Below are positions 49,991 to 58,471 of a stretch of DNA of 64,000 nt, piece by piece. Positions within the stretch are counted from its first letter, which is position 1; the number at the start of each line of letters is the position of its first letter. Both the position numbers and the translations under genes were made by a program. Below the pieces are notes generated by a model. The model worked only from the letters and a program-made list of their open reading frames with translations. It ran no database searches and was not told where the DNA came from. Source of the DNA: Saccharomycopsis malanga (lineage: Eukaryota; Ascomycota; Saccharomycetes; Ascoideales; Saccharomycopsidaceae); the NCBI GenBank assembly GCA_004014935.1, contig CP025322.1, positions 744,001 to 808,000 of the forward strand, in the 5' to 3' direction.

Positions 49991-52483
49991 ATGTTTGGAA
50001 ACCTAGGCCTCTCCCACAAGTCCTCGCGCAAGAACACGCGGTCAGTGGATGCTGCTCCTGCCTCATCATTGGCTGCCCAGGCGGCAGCAATCACTTTCAG
50101 TAAGTCAGCGCAATCAGGCGAGACTCATACCACGAGAAACAAGCAGCGAAATGGGTCTGTTGCCACGACCAAAGGTGTTGAAAAGCAACCACTCCAGAGG
50201 AAGCAACCGGTGAAGCCTATTGCGCCCCAACATCAAGGGTCTGGTCCTGCTCCAGCAACGTTAGCAGAGCAACAGAAGTTTTTGAAACCGGCAGCGCCTA
50301 TGAACATTCAATTGAAGAAGCGGAACTCTGACTTTGCCCTAGCTGGCTCACATAGTTCGTCTCAAGGTGTGAGCAGCAGTCCGTCTGGATTATTTCGCCC
50401 TTCTGTGAGCAGCGAAATTCAGAGGCCTCGTATTCCCAGCAGTCGAAGTTCCTATTATGATCCTTCTAAGTCTGGTTACTCGCCATCTCGAAACAGTGAG
50501 AAAAAGTTTTTATTACCTAATTTGAATACATCTGATCCTCTACACAATGACGATTCTGAAGGCAGTTCTACAGCCATTGCTGCTGCCGCGTTAGCCGCTA
50601 AAAAAATCTCTGCTGCTTCTGAATCATCTAATAGACTGTCTGCAACTCAACCTCTTAATAACAATAGCAAACCTAGTTTGGCCAACACTGGATTTCTACA
50701 ACCCCCTTCCAGTGAAATCAGTAAATTAATTAAGCCGCCATCCAGTCCAGTCCCATCCAGTCGGTCTGTTATCTCTACTAACTCAGATGTTTATTACTCC
50801 CCAGCCGGATTGAATGCTGCAAGGCAAAGCTCGTTTGATTTCTTCCATTCAACAGATTCGTTTAATCAGCCTCCAGATACTGATCAAAGCAACACCTTTG
50901 CAAGAAGCCGGTCAGTTGCTTCAGAAGATCGCAAGCCATTCAAAAGACATTCTTTGCATCGCAAAAGAAGTATTAAAAATTCACCAGACTCAAGACCCAA
51001 CAAAAGTGCTGCGAGTTTTTCTGATAACCGGTCCTTTTCCGTAGGCTCCTCTGAAAATGTCTTCGATGCTAAAAATAAAGTACGTAGTATTTCCCCTCCA
51101 TTGGTGTTAAAATTGAATGATAACGACACCCAAGACTCTTTCTCAATCCCTAGTCCTGTCTCTAACTACTTTTCTAACCCTAACATCCCCAATATCAGTC
51201 AGGTCTCATTGGCACGTAGTAATGAACCGTCTTCTGGTTCATGCCCAAAACCTTCAGACATCAGCACCCCAAACATTAGTGAACCGTCTCGTAAATGTTC
51301 TCAAGATGCTTTCCAGGTCCCAAAGCTTCCAGTGATTAAGAAGCATCCCACATACGGAGAACCGTCTTCTCCATACGAGCAATTTGGTTCTCAGCAAAAT
51401 TCTCCTCAATTCCGTTCTCCGTTTAACCAGCCTTCTACATCAACACCATCCCAACATAAATATACATCAACTGCTGATTCCTACACACCCTCTTTGCATA
51501 AAAAGGAGCCACCCTCACACCTTCTGTCGGACGATTGCTATCCCAAATATGACCCTCTGCACCAGACAGATAATATCAGTTTCTATTCGTCAATAGGAAG
51601 TGCTGAGTCTTTGAACGACATTGTCAATTACGAAACATCGCATAATTTCCCTTATAGACACACTTCAGCTGCAGAGTCTCCATTGCCAAATTCAGAAAAC
51701 AATAGTGTGTCTTCGGAAGAAAAAGAATTGCCAAGATACCCTCTTGCAGTGCCTGGCAAGTATAAATCACATCCTTCGAAAACAGCCAAACATGCCTTCA
51801 AAAAGAAAGGTAAACAAGTGTTAAGAGACTTGGGTTTCAGCAATGATACAAAAAATAAAAATCAAATATCAGCAGCTAAACAATTGGCAAAAGGCCCTGA
51901 TACAGGGCTTGCTAGCTCTCAAAAGCCGGTGGAGTTTAGAAAAACAATGAGAAAAGAAAAGAAAAAACATAAAAACTTTAACGAAGACAAACCATGGAAA
52001 CATCATAACGATTCGCTTGTTGTTACAGAAGCAGAAAAAAAACGATACGAAGGTGTTTGGGTTGCCAATCGTGGCTTGTATATTAATCTCATAAGAACAC
52101 CTATAAATAACCCAGAAACAACTTCAGACAACGAAACCGACGAATTATCCAAGATACCGCCATATGCTGTCAATGTGGTCTCCAGTATACATGCCCAGGA
52201 TTTAAACCATCCATCACAATTGGTACATGGATATGTGGTTCGCAACCTATGGAGACGTAGTAATCTCTCTGATGAGATTCTCTCTAAGATCTGGAATTTA
52301 GTGGATTTGCGAAAAGATGGAACCCTAAATCGAAGCGAGTTTGTAGTAGGAATGTGGCTTGTTGATCAGTGCTTGTACGGCCGAAAATTGCCGAAAATGT
52401 TAGACGACAGTGTTTGGGCAAGCGTGCAAAAACTTGTTGTTCAAGTAGTCATCAAGCCAAAAAAGACAAAATTGCTCAAATGA
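49991..52483 (+). CDS. IRS4: EH-domain protein, IRS4/TAX4-like
   Basis: 830 residues. Irs4 and Tax4 activate the inositol 5-phosphatase Inp51 and so control PI(4,5)P2, cell-wall integrity and autophagy. The first 650 residues are Ser/Pro/Asn-rich and disordered. A basic stretch (about 645-660, KKEKKKHK-like) precedes EAEKKRYEGVWVANRG. The C-terminal EH domain reads HGYVVRNLWRRSNLSDEIL, KIWNLVDLRKDGTLNRSEF and VGMWLVDQCLYGRKLPK. It is one EH domain at the C-terminus, as in Irs4/Tax4 and unlike Ede1 or Pan1. Start ATG at 49991. Confidence 0.88.
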   Translation: MFGNLGLSHKSSRKNTRSVDAAPASSLAAQAAAITFSKSAQSGETHTTRNKQRNGSVATTKGVEKQPLQRKQPVKPIAPQHQGSGPAPATLAEQQKFLKPAAPMNIQLKKRNSDFALAGSHSSSQGVSSSPSGLFRPSVSSEIQRPRIPSSRSSYYDPSKSGYSPSRNSEKKFLLPNLNTSDPLHNDDSEGSSTAIAAAALAAKKISAASESSNRLSATQPLNNNSKPSLANTGFLQPPSSEISKLIKPPSSPVPSSRSVISTNSDVYYSPAGLNAARQSSFDFFHSTDSFNQPPDTDQSNTFARSRSVASEDRKPFKRHSLHRKRSIKNSPDSRPNKSAASFSDNRSFSVGSSENVFDAKNKVRSISPPLVLKLNDNDTQDSFSIPSPVSNYFSNPNIPNISQVSLARSNEPSSGSCPKPSDISTPNISEPSRKCSQDAFQVPKLPVIKKHPTYGEPSSPYEQFGSQQNSPQFRSPFNQPSTSTPSQHKYTSTADSYTPSLHKKEPPSHLLSDDCYPKYDPLHQTDNISFYSSIGSAESLNDIVNYETSHNFPYRHTSAAESPLPNSENNSVSSEEKELPRYPLAVPGKYKSHPSKTAKHAFKKKGKQVLRDLGFSNDTKNKNQISAAKQLAKGPDTGLASSQKPVEFRKTMRKEKKKHKNFNEDKPWKHHNDSLVVTEAEKKRYEGVWVANRGLYINLIRTPINNPETTSDNETDELSKIPPYAVNVVSSIHAQDLNHPSQLVHGYVVRNLWRRSNLSDEILSKIWNLVDLRKDGTLNRSEFVVGMWLVDQCLYGRKLPKMLDDSVWASVQKLVVQVVIKPKKTKLLK

Positions 52484-53056
52484 TGTGTCTGGTACATGGA
52501 GTTTGACAGTAGTAGCCTCTAGCTTTGCTGGTATTTTTAGTGTGTTAAGCCCTAATAAGTATGAATTATCTAAATTGAAAATTGATGATTTCAATTGTAC
52601 ACCAACTTCATGTGTAGTCGTATTTACAGATGATAATCTTCATTTTGCTTCAAAAATTAAAAAGTAAATTTGACAAAATACAGAAGTTTATTTTGCAACC
52701 AACAACTTATATATCAAAATCTTGGTTTAAAAAACCATAATTGACTCAATTCACAAGGTGTGCGAACACCCTTCATAAAAAGTTAGCCTTCCAAGTATAT
52801 TTATAGTTGCAACACTATCGGAACACTTTGTACAAGTTGTTTACTCTAAATCAGAAGGATTACTCAATATTATCCAGCCTTTTTTCCACATCATTACAAC
52901 AACAATTCTTAAAAAACGTAATATTTTACAATGCACCGGTCTCCACAAGTATATAAGACAGCATGACAATGCTAAAAAAAATTTTCTAGTAGGAAAACTA
53001 AAAAAACCATTTTTTTTCTATTAGAAGAACCCGAAAAATAATCAAGGTCGGGCTGC
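52484..53056. other. Convergent intergenic region between IRS4-like gene and RPB4
   Basis: About 570 bp. A GTG-started 60-codon frame directly after the IRS4 stop overlaps no known domain and I do not call it. The remainder is AT-rich 3' flank. Confidence 0.35.
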
Positions 53057-53638
53057 TCAGTTAGGAGTCTCATAAGTCCGCAACTGGTTCAATATCTCCA
53101 AAAGCTCCTCATCGGACTTTTTGTTTGCCAAACTTGGAATCAAAGTCTTTGCTTCGTCTGGCTCGTCACACGCCAACGATCCTAACTGGGCAATTTCAAA
53201 TGGATGCAAAGCAGTTTCCTTATCCTCATAATCTTTTGGTTTCAACAAACTTTCTACCACAGAGCATGTTTCCTGGTCCCTAAATCTGGCAAAAATATGT
53301 AAATATTCTAATGTTTTCTTCAACACCTCATTTGCTCCAGGCGCCAATGCAACCTTGGCAATAACCTCGTCATCATCTTCGTTATCGGCCATGCCACCAG
53401 AAGAGACGCCATTTTTAGCCTCCATAACCTTCTTACGCTCCTTCAAAGCTTCTCTGATCAAGATACGCGCCTCTGACAAGTTTAGCGCCACAAGCTGTTG
53501 TGGGTTTCCATCATGATCATATTGCGTCTCTGAAAATTCTGGGCCTAACTGCAATACACTGGCATTCTCCTGATCGCCCACATTCTCAATGTTTCTTCTC
53601 TTTCTCCGCGTGCCTAACGTCGACGTTGAAACATTCAT
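53057..53638 (-). CDS. RPB4: RNA polymerase II subunit Rpb4
   Basis: Forms the stalk of RNA polymerase II with Rpb7 and takes part in initiation and mRNA export and decay. 193 residues from the ATG at 53638 (MNVSTSTLGTRRKRR); ten codons further upstream begin with GTG and are rejected. Conserved blocks match S. cerevisiae Rpb4: ENASVLQLGPEFSETQYDHD, LNLSEARILIREALK, KKTLEYLHIFARFRDQETC and HPFEIAQLGSLACDEPDEA. The charged loop (about 83-100) varies, as it does in other yeasts. Divergent from TIM17 with a 286-bp promoter. Confidence 0.96.
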   Translation of the reverse strand: MNVSTSTLGTRRKRRNIENVGDQENASVLQLGPEFSETQYDHDGNPQQLVALNLSEARILIREALKERKKVMEAKNGVSSGGMADNEDDDEVIAKVALAPGANEVLKKTLEYLHIFARFRDQETCSVVESLLKPKDYEDKETALHPFEIAQLGSLACDEPDEAKTLIPSLANKKSDEELLEILNQLRTYETPN

Positions 53639-53924
53639 GGTACGAGGCTTTCTATAATCAACAACCACACCTGAACCATTCTTTCAACTGTATATACTAT
53701 CACTCTATTATCGCTTTTTCGCACTTTTCGCATTCCTATTTTTCGCGATTATGTAATATCCACCTATAAGTACGTAATGCGTGATTAATATGAGGGTGGA
53801 AAATTTTTTGGAAAGACAAAAATCGAGCGTAAGTGAGGAGAGATCCATCGTTATATCAGTGGCGCCAAAAGTATATTATATCATTAACACATCAACGGTG
53901 GTTAAATTTCAATAAAAAACTAAA

Positions 53925-54454
53925 ATGTCGAACGTTGAAGCTGATCATACCAGAGACCCTTGTCCACTTGTGGTTATTAGTGATTTTGGTGGTGCGTTTG
54001 CTATGGGTGTAAGTAATTGATGGTCTCACTAAATATTGTATAGGGCGACTTACTAACTGTTTAGGTTGTTGGTGGATGTGTCTGGCACGGTATCAAAGGT
54101 TTCCGTAACTCGCCACTCGGAGAAAGACGGATTGGTGCTCTTTCTGCCATCAAAGCTAGAGCTCCTGTTGTTGGTGGTAACTTTGGTGTGTGGGGTGGTT
54201 TATTTTCCACTTACGACTGTGCTGTTAAGGCTGTGAGAAAGAGGGAAGACCCATGGAACGCCATCATTGCTGGTTTCTTCACCGGTGGCTCGTTGGCTAT
54301 CAGAGGTGGTTGGAAACACACCAGAAACTCGGCCATCAGTTGTGGTATCTTATTGGGTCTTATTGAAGGTGCCGGTATATTAATGCAAAAATGGATGGCT
54401 CCTCAGCCTCAGGCCCCGGTATTTGATTCAAATGCGGCTCCATTGGCTGCCTGA
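53925..54454 (+). CDS. TIM17: TIM23 complex channel subunit Tim17, spliced
   Basis: Essential inner-membrane subunit of the presequence translocase. Exon 1 (53925-54008) encodes [20 protein letters not shown] and on to FAMG. The intron is very short (54009-54064, 56 nt) with GTAAGT, TACTAAC at 54051-54057 and acceptor TTTAG. Exon 2 (54065-54454) starts [13 protein letters not shown]. Total 157 residues with four predicted membrane segments and Gly-rich helices; the conserved [18 protein letters not shown] and [15 protein letters not shown] are present. The variable C-terminus ends SNAAPLAA. Confidence 0.96.
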
Positions 54455-54875
54455 ACACCTGAGCAGTTGCAGGATTTATTTTATTTCCCAGTTAAATTAT
54501 CTTTCCTTGCCAAATTCATCATGACAATTCATGTCTGGCAGATAGCTGGGCTAGCCTCAATGCTTTCTGTCATTAACACAGCCAATTTGAAAATGCGCTT
54601 CTGTATAGTGTGTCTATGTTCAAGGCATTTTTAACGATTCTTATCATTTTACATCATGTTTCTGTTTCCTTTTTTTTTCTTTTTTTCTTTCGTCCATGCC
54701 CTGGTTTACATTTTTATTTTTATCATTGCTTTCTTGCCACTGTATTTATCCTCTCAAACTCTTCTTGTCATTAGCTGTACAGTAAATACATAATTCACAT
54801 ACAAACGCAAATGTAATATTAAGGTATTGCAATGGTCTGAACTTATCATCATTTTTAAAAGTGATCTAGCTTTTC

Positions 54876-54906
<31 letters not shown>

Positions 54907-55095
54907 AGTCTTTTAGTACTCTTAAAAAGTATAAAGTCAAAGGAATTTGATAATAAAATTCACACTTTCAAAATTACAAATTTTACTTACAAATAATAAT
55001 ACATCTCGATGCTATAAAGCGTTATTGCAAAAATGTAAATGAATAAATATATTGAAAGACCGTTCTTGAGCGCCCCCCTATAGTAAAATAAATCG
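54455..55095. other. Convergent TIM17-SNU114 intergenic region with a long A run
   Basis: 640 bp between convergent stops. Contains an uninterrupted run of 29 A (54876-54904) and T-rich stretches near 54668-54690. No gene seen. Confidence 0.5.
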
Positions 55096-58083
55096 CTAAT
55101 CAATAATTCCTTTTTCCCTTAAATCATGAACAACCGATGAGTCTACATACTTTTCAATACTTGGCTCATCGTTAAGTCCTTTCTTTCTTCTAGTCTTCAC
55201 CACAAGATCTCTTGCTAAATTATTATCTGTGGCAGGCTTGAGTTTTGGAATAAAAGCATCCTTATCTAGTGGATCCCCGCTTACTATTCCCCATTCGTGG
55301 AAGCGTAAAAGACACATTGCTTGTCCTTGTGTGAGTAATCTCAAGTCTGTCTCAAAGCCAACAGAATCAAGCACAGGAATATATCCGACGCAAGTATAAA
55401 GCTGCGTAGCCACAATTGGTCGGCTATCAGATAGAACACCTCTTCTTTTTGATAGTATTTTCCGCAAAGCTTCTATAGATTGTTTAGAACAAGTCACATA
55501 AACTTCGTATATAGGTTCTAGCAACCTAGGAGTTGATACCAACAACGCTGCGTAGCAGGCCTTTCTAACCATTGGCAATATTTGTCCTGAGCTTCTTTCA
55601 AGAGGGTTGTTAGACAAATTCACAGAGATGATTCTAAATTTAACATTTGCTACAACCTCATCGCATAATGGGCCCTGTTTGGCGGCCCAAGCAAAACCTT
55701 GAACTATATAATCTTTGAGCAGATTTAATATTGTCTTGTCTACTTCATCTGGAAGTGTATCATCTATCAAAATGTTTGAATTGTTGGCGTCAGGACCGAT
55801 GCTCCATATCGACCGGGCAGCTAGGGCATCCCAACCATATTTGTTTTGAAAAGTTTGAGCAATCTGCCTTTTAGTAAGTTGATGAAAATCGTTATACTTT
55901 CCTTGCTGAAGATCGTTACAAATCTCGCTTTCCAAAGGTTCACATATGACACTAATAGAATTTTTACCATTAAGAGATTCTACCGTTAATTTTGCGAGAG
56001 ATTTATCTTGAATTGTTTCTTGGAATCTGACAAAAGGTTCAGACACTTTTATCTCCAACTTATCAGCATGCAAATATCTGATATCATAAAGTAAGCAATC
56101 CATGTATAGCTCGCCCGAGCCTGATATTATATATTCACCACTTTCTTCCACTTTGATTTCAGCACCAGCATAACTCCGATTAATATTTTGAAGAGATGAA
56201 AGAAGTTCGGGTAAATGCGATGGTAAATCTGGTTTTATACTGACTTTAAAGACAGCATCAAAGATATAATCAATATTTTTGAAAGGATATAACGGAATAT
56301 CAGCGTCATTGGAATAGATTGTAGCATGTTTGTTGACATGTTGGGCCAAATCGCCTCCAATAAGACATATACTGCCAGCAGATACTTCATCAACTTTGAA
56401 ATTGTATCTGGCACATGGAATCAACAATTCTTTGATTTCAAACTTCAGAAAATCTTCAGTATTATCAGGGTAAGAATACGACTCGTTAAGAATTTTAACT
56501 GTCATGCCAACCTTTAGTGAGCCAGAATAAACTCTGGTTAAGCCTAAAAAGTCATCACCCAGAGTATTAACAAGTTTTGAAATATTAGCTATCAAAACTC
56601 CATTAGATGAACATTCGAGATAATGACGAGCAATCTCTGCCTTTTTTATTACGGCACTTGGTGCATCAAACACATGATGAACTTTATGTTTGGCACTTTC
56701 AACAGGAGAAAAGACAGAACTTTGGATCATGTCGGTAAACCCATAATTGTTAATAAAAAATTCTTGGCATACTTTGGTTAACAATATTTGAGAATCTTGT
56801 TTAAAATACTTTTTATCTAATGAAATATTAAAATTGTTATACAACAAAGTAGACAACTCTTCATGATCCTTGGAAATTGAAATAGAGAATAACTTATAAA
56901 GAGGTTCTAAAACAAACTGTATGAAAGTATTTTTCTTGGTGAGTTCATTGGGATTTTTGCGATAAAATTTACCAGTACCCGAATCAAAACAGACTGTATC
57001 TCCCCATAGTCTCTTTGAGAACTCAACAACATCGACAGTAGTTATTCTATTAACCTGAAGATAGTTGGCAGCGAAATATTTGAGATTGAATGCAAATTGT
57101 AACTTTGCCGAGGCAAATGACAAGTTATTAAGCTCGGGGGAGAATACCGTACTGAATTGATAATCTTGTGTTATATCACTCAATTCCTTTTTTATATAAT
57201 CGTTAACGGACTCAATAGTATACCTTATTTTATAATAGGCATCTATTACTGGAAGTTTTAGCTCTAATATCAAACGATCTATTTTATTCAATATAACCGT
57301 GAGTTGGATTTTGTTCAGTATAGCATTCCGTATAGCTGTTTTATCAAACTCAGTAAGACCCTCCACAAGGTCAATTATAAGTATAGAGGCATCTGATAGG
57401 TTCTGTGCAACAGCCAACTCATCAGTAAAGTTCACATGGCCAGGCGAATCTAAAATATTAACTACCATAGATCGATCATTCAAATCCGGCAAAAGAAGAG
57501 ACGCGCATGAAGTTTTTATCGAAACTCCTTTTTTTATCTCTAGTATATGATTATCTGAGTATCTCAAAGACCGAAAATTCTTTGTCTTCAAATGTTTATT
57601 TTCTTCCATCAAATATGGATGCGTCTGTAAAATGAGCATGTCTAGAAATGTAGTTTTGCCTGAATGCAAATTTCCTACTAAAGATACATTCCTTATGCGC
57701 TCTGGAACATTCAGCGAGAGATTTACAAGATAATCTCTACTAAAATCCACGGTAGGTAAGTTCTTTTCCTCAATGATAACTTTTTTCTGCACATCTGGTT
57801 TTACAAGGGGCTCATTGATAGTCTGGGCATCGCTGGTTTGTATACTAACCTCGACATCGGGTCCAAACGTTTCTGAAATCAGAGGATGATATATTTTGTT
57901 TTCATGAAGCACAATTGCTTGACTTTCTTCGCCATCACCGTTCGCCGACTGGTTCTCAGATGAACCTATTTGTTCGATCTCTCTTTTCTCTGATTCTTCG
58001 AAAACTTTAGATTCCACTTCTGCATCAGAATCATCAGAATTCCCTATATAATTACCAAACTCATCATATAGATTTTCATCCAT
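55096..58083 (-). CDS. SNU114: U5 snRNP GTPase Snu114 (EF-2-like)
   Basis: Spliceosomal GTPase that controls Brr2 during activation and disassembly. 995 residues, close to the family size. The N-terminus MDENLYDEFGNYIG followed by an acidic region is diagnostic for Snu114/EFTUD2. G domain: P-loop GNLHSGKT (137-144), DSPGH (212-216) and NKID (266-269). Downstream are EF-2-like domains II-V with AKQGPLCDE and RRGVLSDSRP replacing the diphthamide region of EF-2. EF-2 and Ria1 are excluded by the N-terminus. It presumably acts on the introns seen in neighbouring genes such as EGD1 and TIF11. Confidence 0.95.
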   Translation of the reverse strand: MDENLYDEFGNYIGNSDDSDAEVESKVFEESEKREIEQIGSSENQSANGDGEESQAIVLHENKIYHPLISETFGPDVEVSIQTSDAQTINEPLVKPDVQKKVIIEEKNLPTVDFSRDYLVNLSLNVPERIRNVSLVGNLHSGKTTFLDMLILQTHPYLMEENKHLKTKNFRSLRYSDNHILEIKKGVSIKTSCASLLLPDLNDRSMVVNILDSPGHVNFTDELAVAQNLSDASILIIDLVEGLTEFDKTAIRNAILNKIQLTVILNKIDRLILELKLPVIDAYYKIRYTIESVNDYIKKELSDITQDYQFSTVFSPELNNLSFASAKLQFAFNLKYFAANYLQVNRITTVDVVEFSKRLWGDTVCFDSGTGKFYRKNPNELTKKNTFIQFVLEPLYKLFSISISKDHEELSTLLYNNFNISLDKKYFKQDSQILLTKVCQEFFINNYGFTDMIQSSVFSPVESAKHKVHHVFDAPSAVIKKAEIARHYLECSSNGVLIANISKLVNTLGDDFLGLTRVYSGSLKVGMTVKILNESYSYPDNTEDFLKFEIKELLIPCARYNFKVDEVSAGSICLIGGDLAQHVNKHATIYSNDADIPLYPFKNIDYIFDAVFKVSIKPDLPSHLPELLSSLQNINRSYAGAEIKVEESGEYIISGSGELYMDCLLYDIRYLHADKLEIKVSEPFVRFQETIQDKSLAKLTVESLNGKNSISVICEPLESEICNDLQQGKYNDFHQLTKRQIAQTFQNKYGWDALAARSIWSIGPDANNSNILIDDTLPDEVDKTILNLLKDYIVQGFAWAAKQGPLCDEVVANVKFRIISVNLSNNPLERSSGQILPMVRKACYAALLVSTPRLLEPIYEVYVTCSKQSIEALRKILSKRRGVLSDSRPIVATQLYTCVGYIPVLDSVGFETDLRLLTQGQAMCLLRFHEWGIVSGDPLDKDAFIPKLKPATDNNLARDLVVKTRRKKGLNDEPSIEKYVDSSVVHDLREKGIID

Positions 58084-58471
58084 CTTGTGCTTTCTTTTAC
58101 CCTGTCACTTCTGTTACATATAACATAGTCATCTCGAAACTTTTCATGTTTATTTTTCAATATAAATTGATTTTCATGCATGGGCTGGCGGTTCATACGT
58201 TTGCATGCATTTACGTGCGTGTTGTTGCATACAACATAACATGTAATACTGAGTTGTATCGTTAATGTAGATTAATTCCATTTTAAAAGCAAAAAACTTA
58301 TTTTAAATAGCAATTTAAGTAGTCTATTATCTAACAAAAGTGTAATTATCACTTGGACGCTTTGTCTCTAGGAATCTGTCACGCTGACGTCGCTATAAGA
58401 AAGAAAGCAAAAATTTGAAGCCATTGGTTGACAAAACATGTAAAAAGAAAGAAAAAATCTATAGCTGAAAA
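58084..58471. promoter_or_regulatory. SNU114 promoter
   Basis: 388 bp between the SNU114 start and the stop of the next minus-strand gene. It contains CATGCATGGG, TTGCATGCAT, TACGTGCGTG and TTGCATACAACA within 58175-58240, a strong instance of the GCATGC-type cluster seen in other intergenic regions. Confidence 0.4.

Noticed and set aside
52485-52667. 60-codon frame right after the IRS4 stop
   Set aside because: Starts at GTG and is in a different phase; I considered a frameshifted extension of IRS4, but the EH domain already ends normally.
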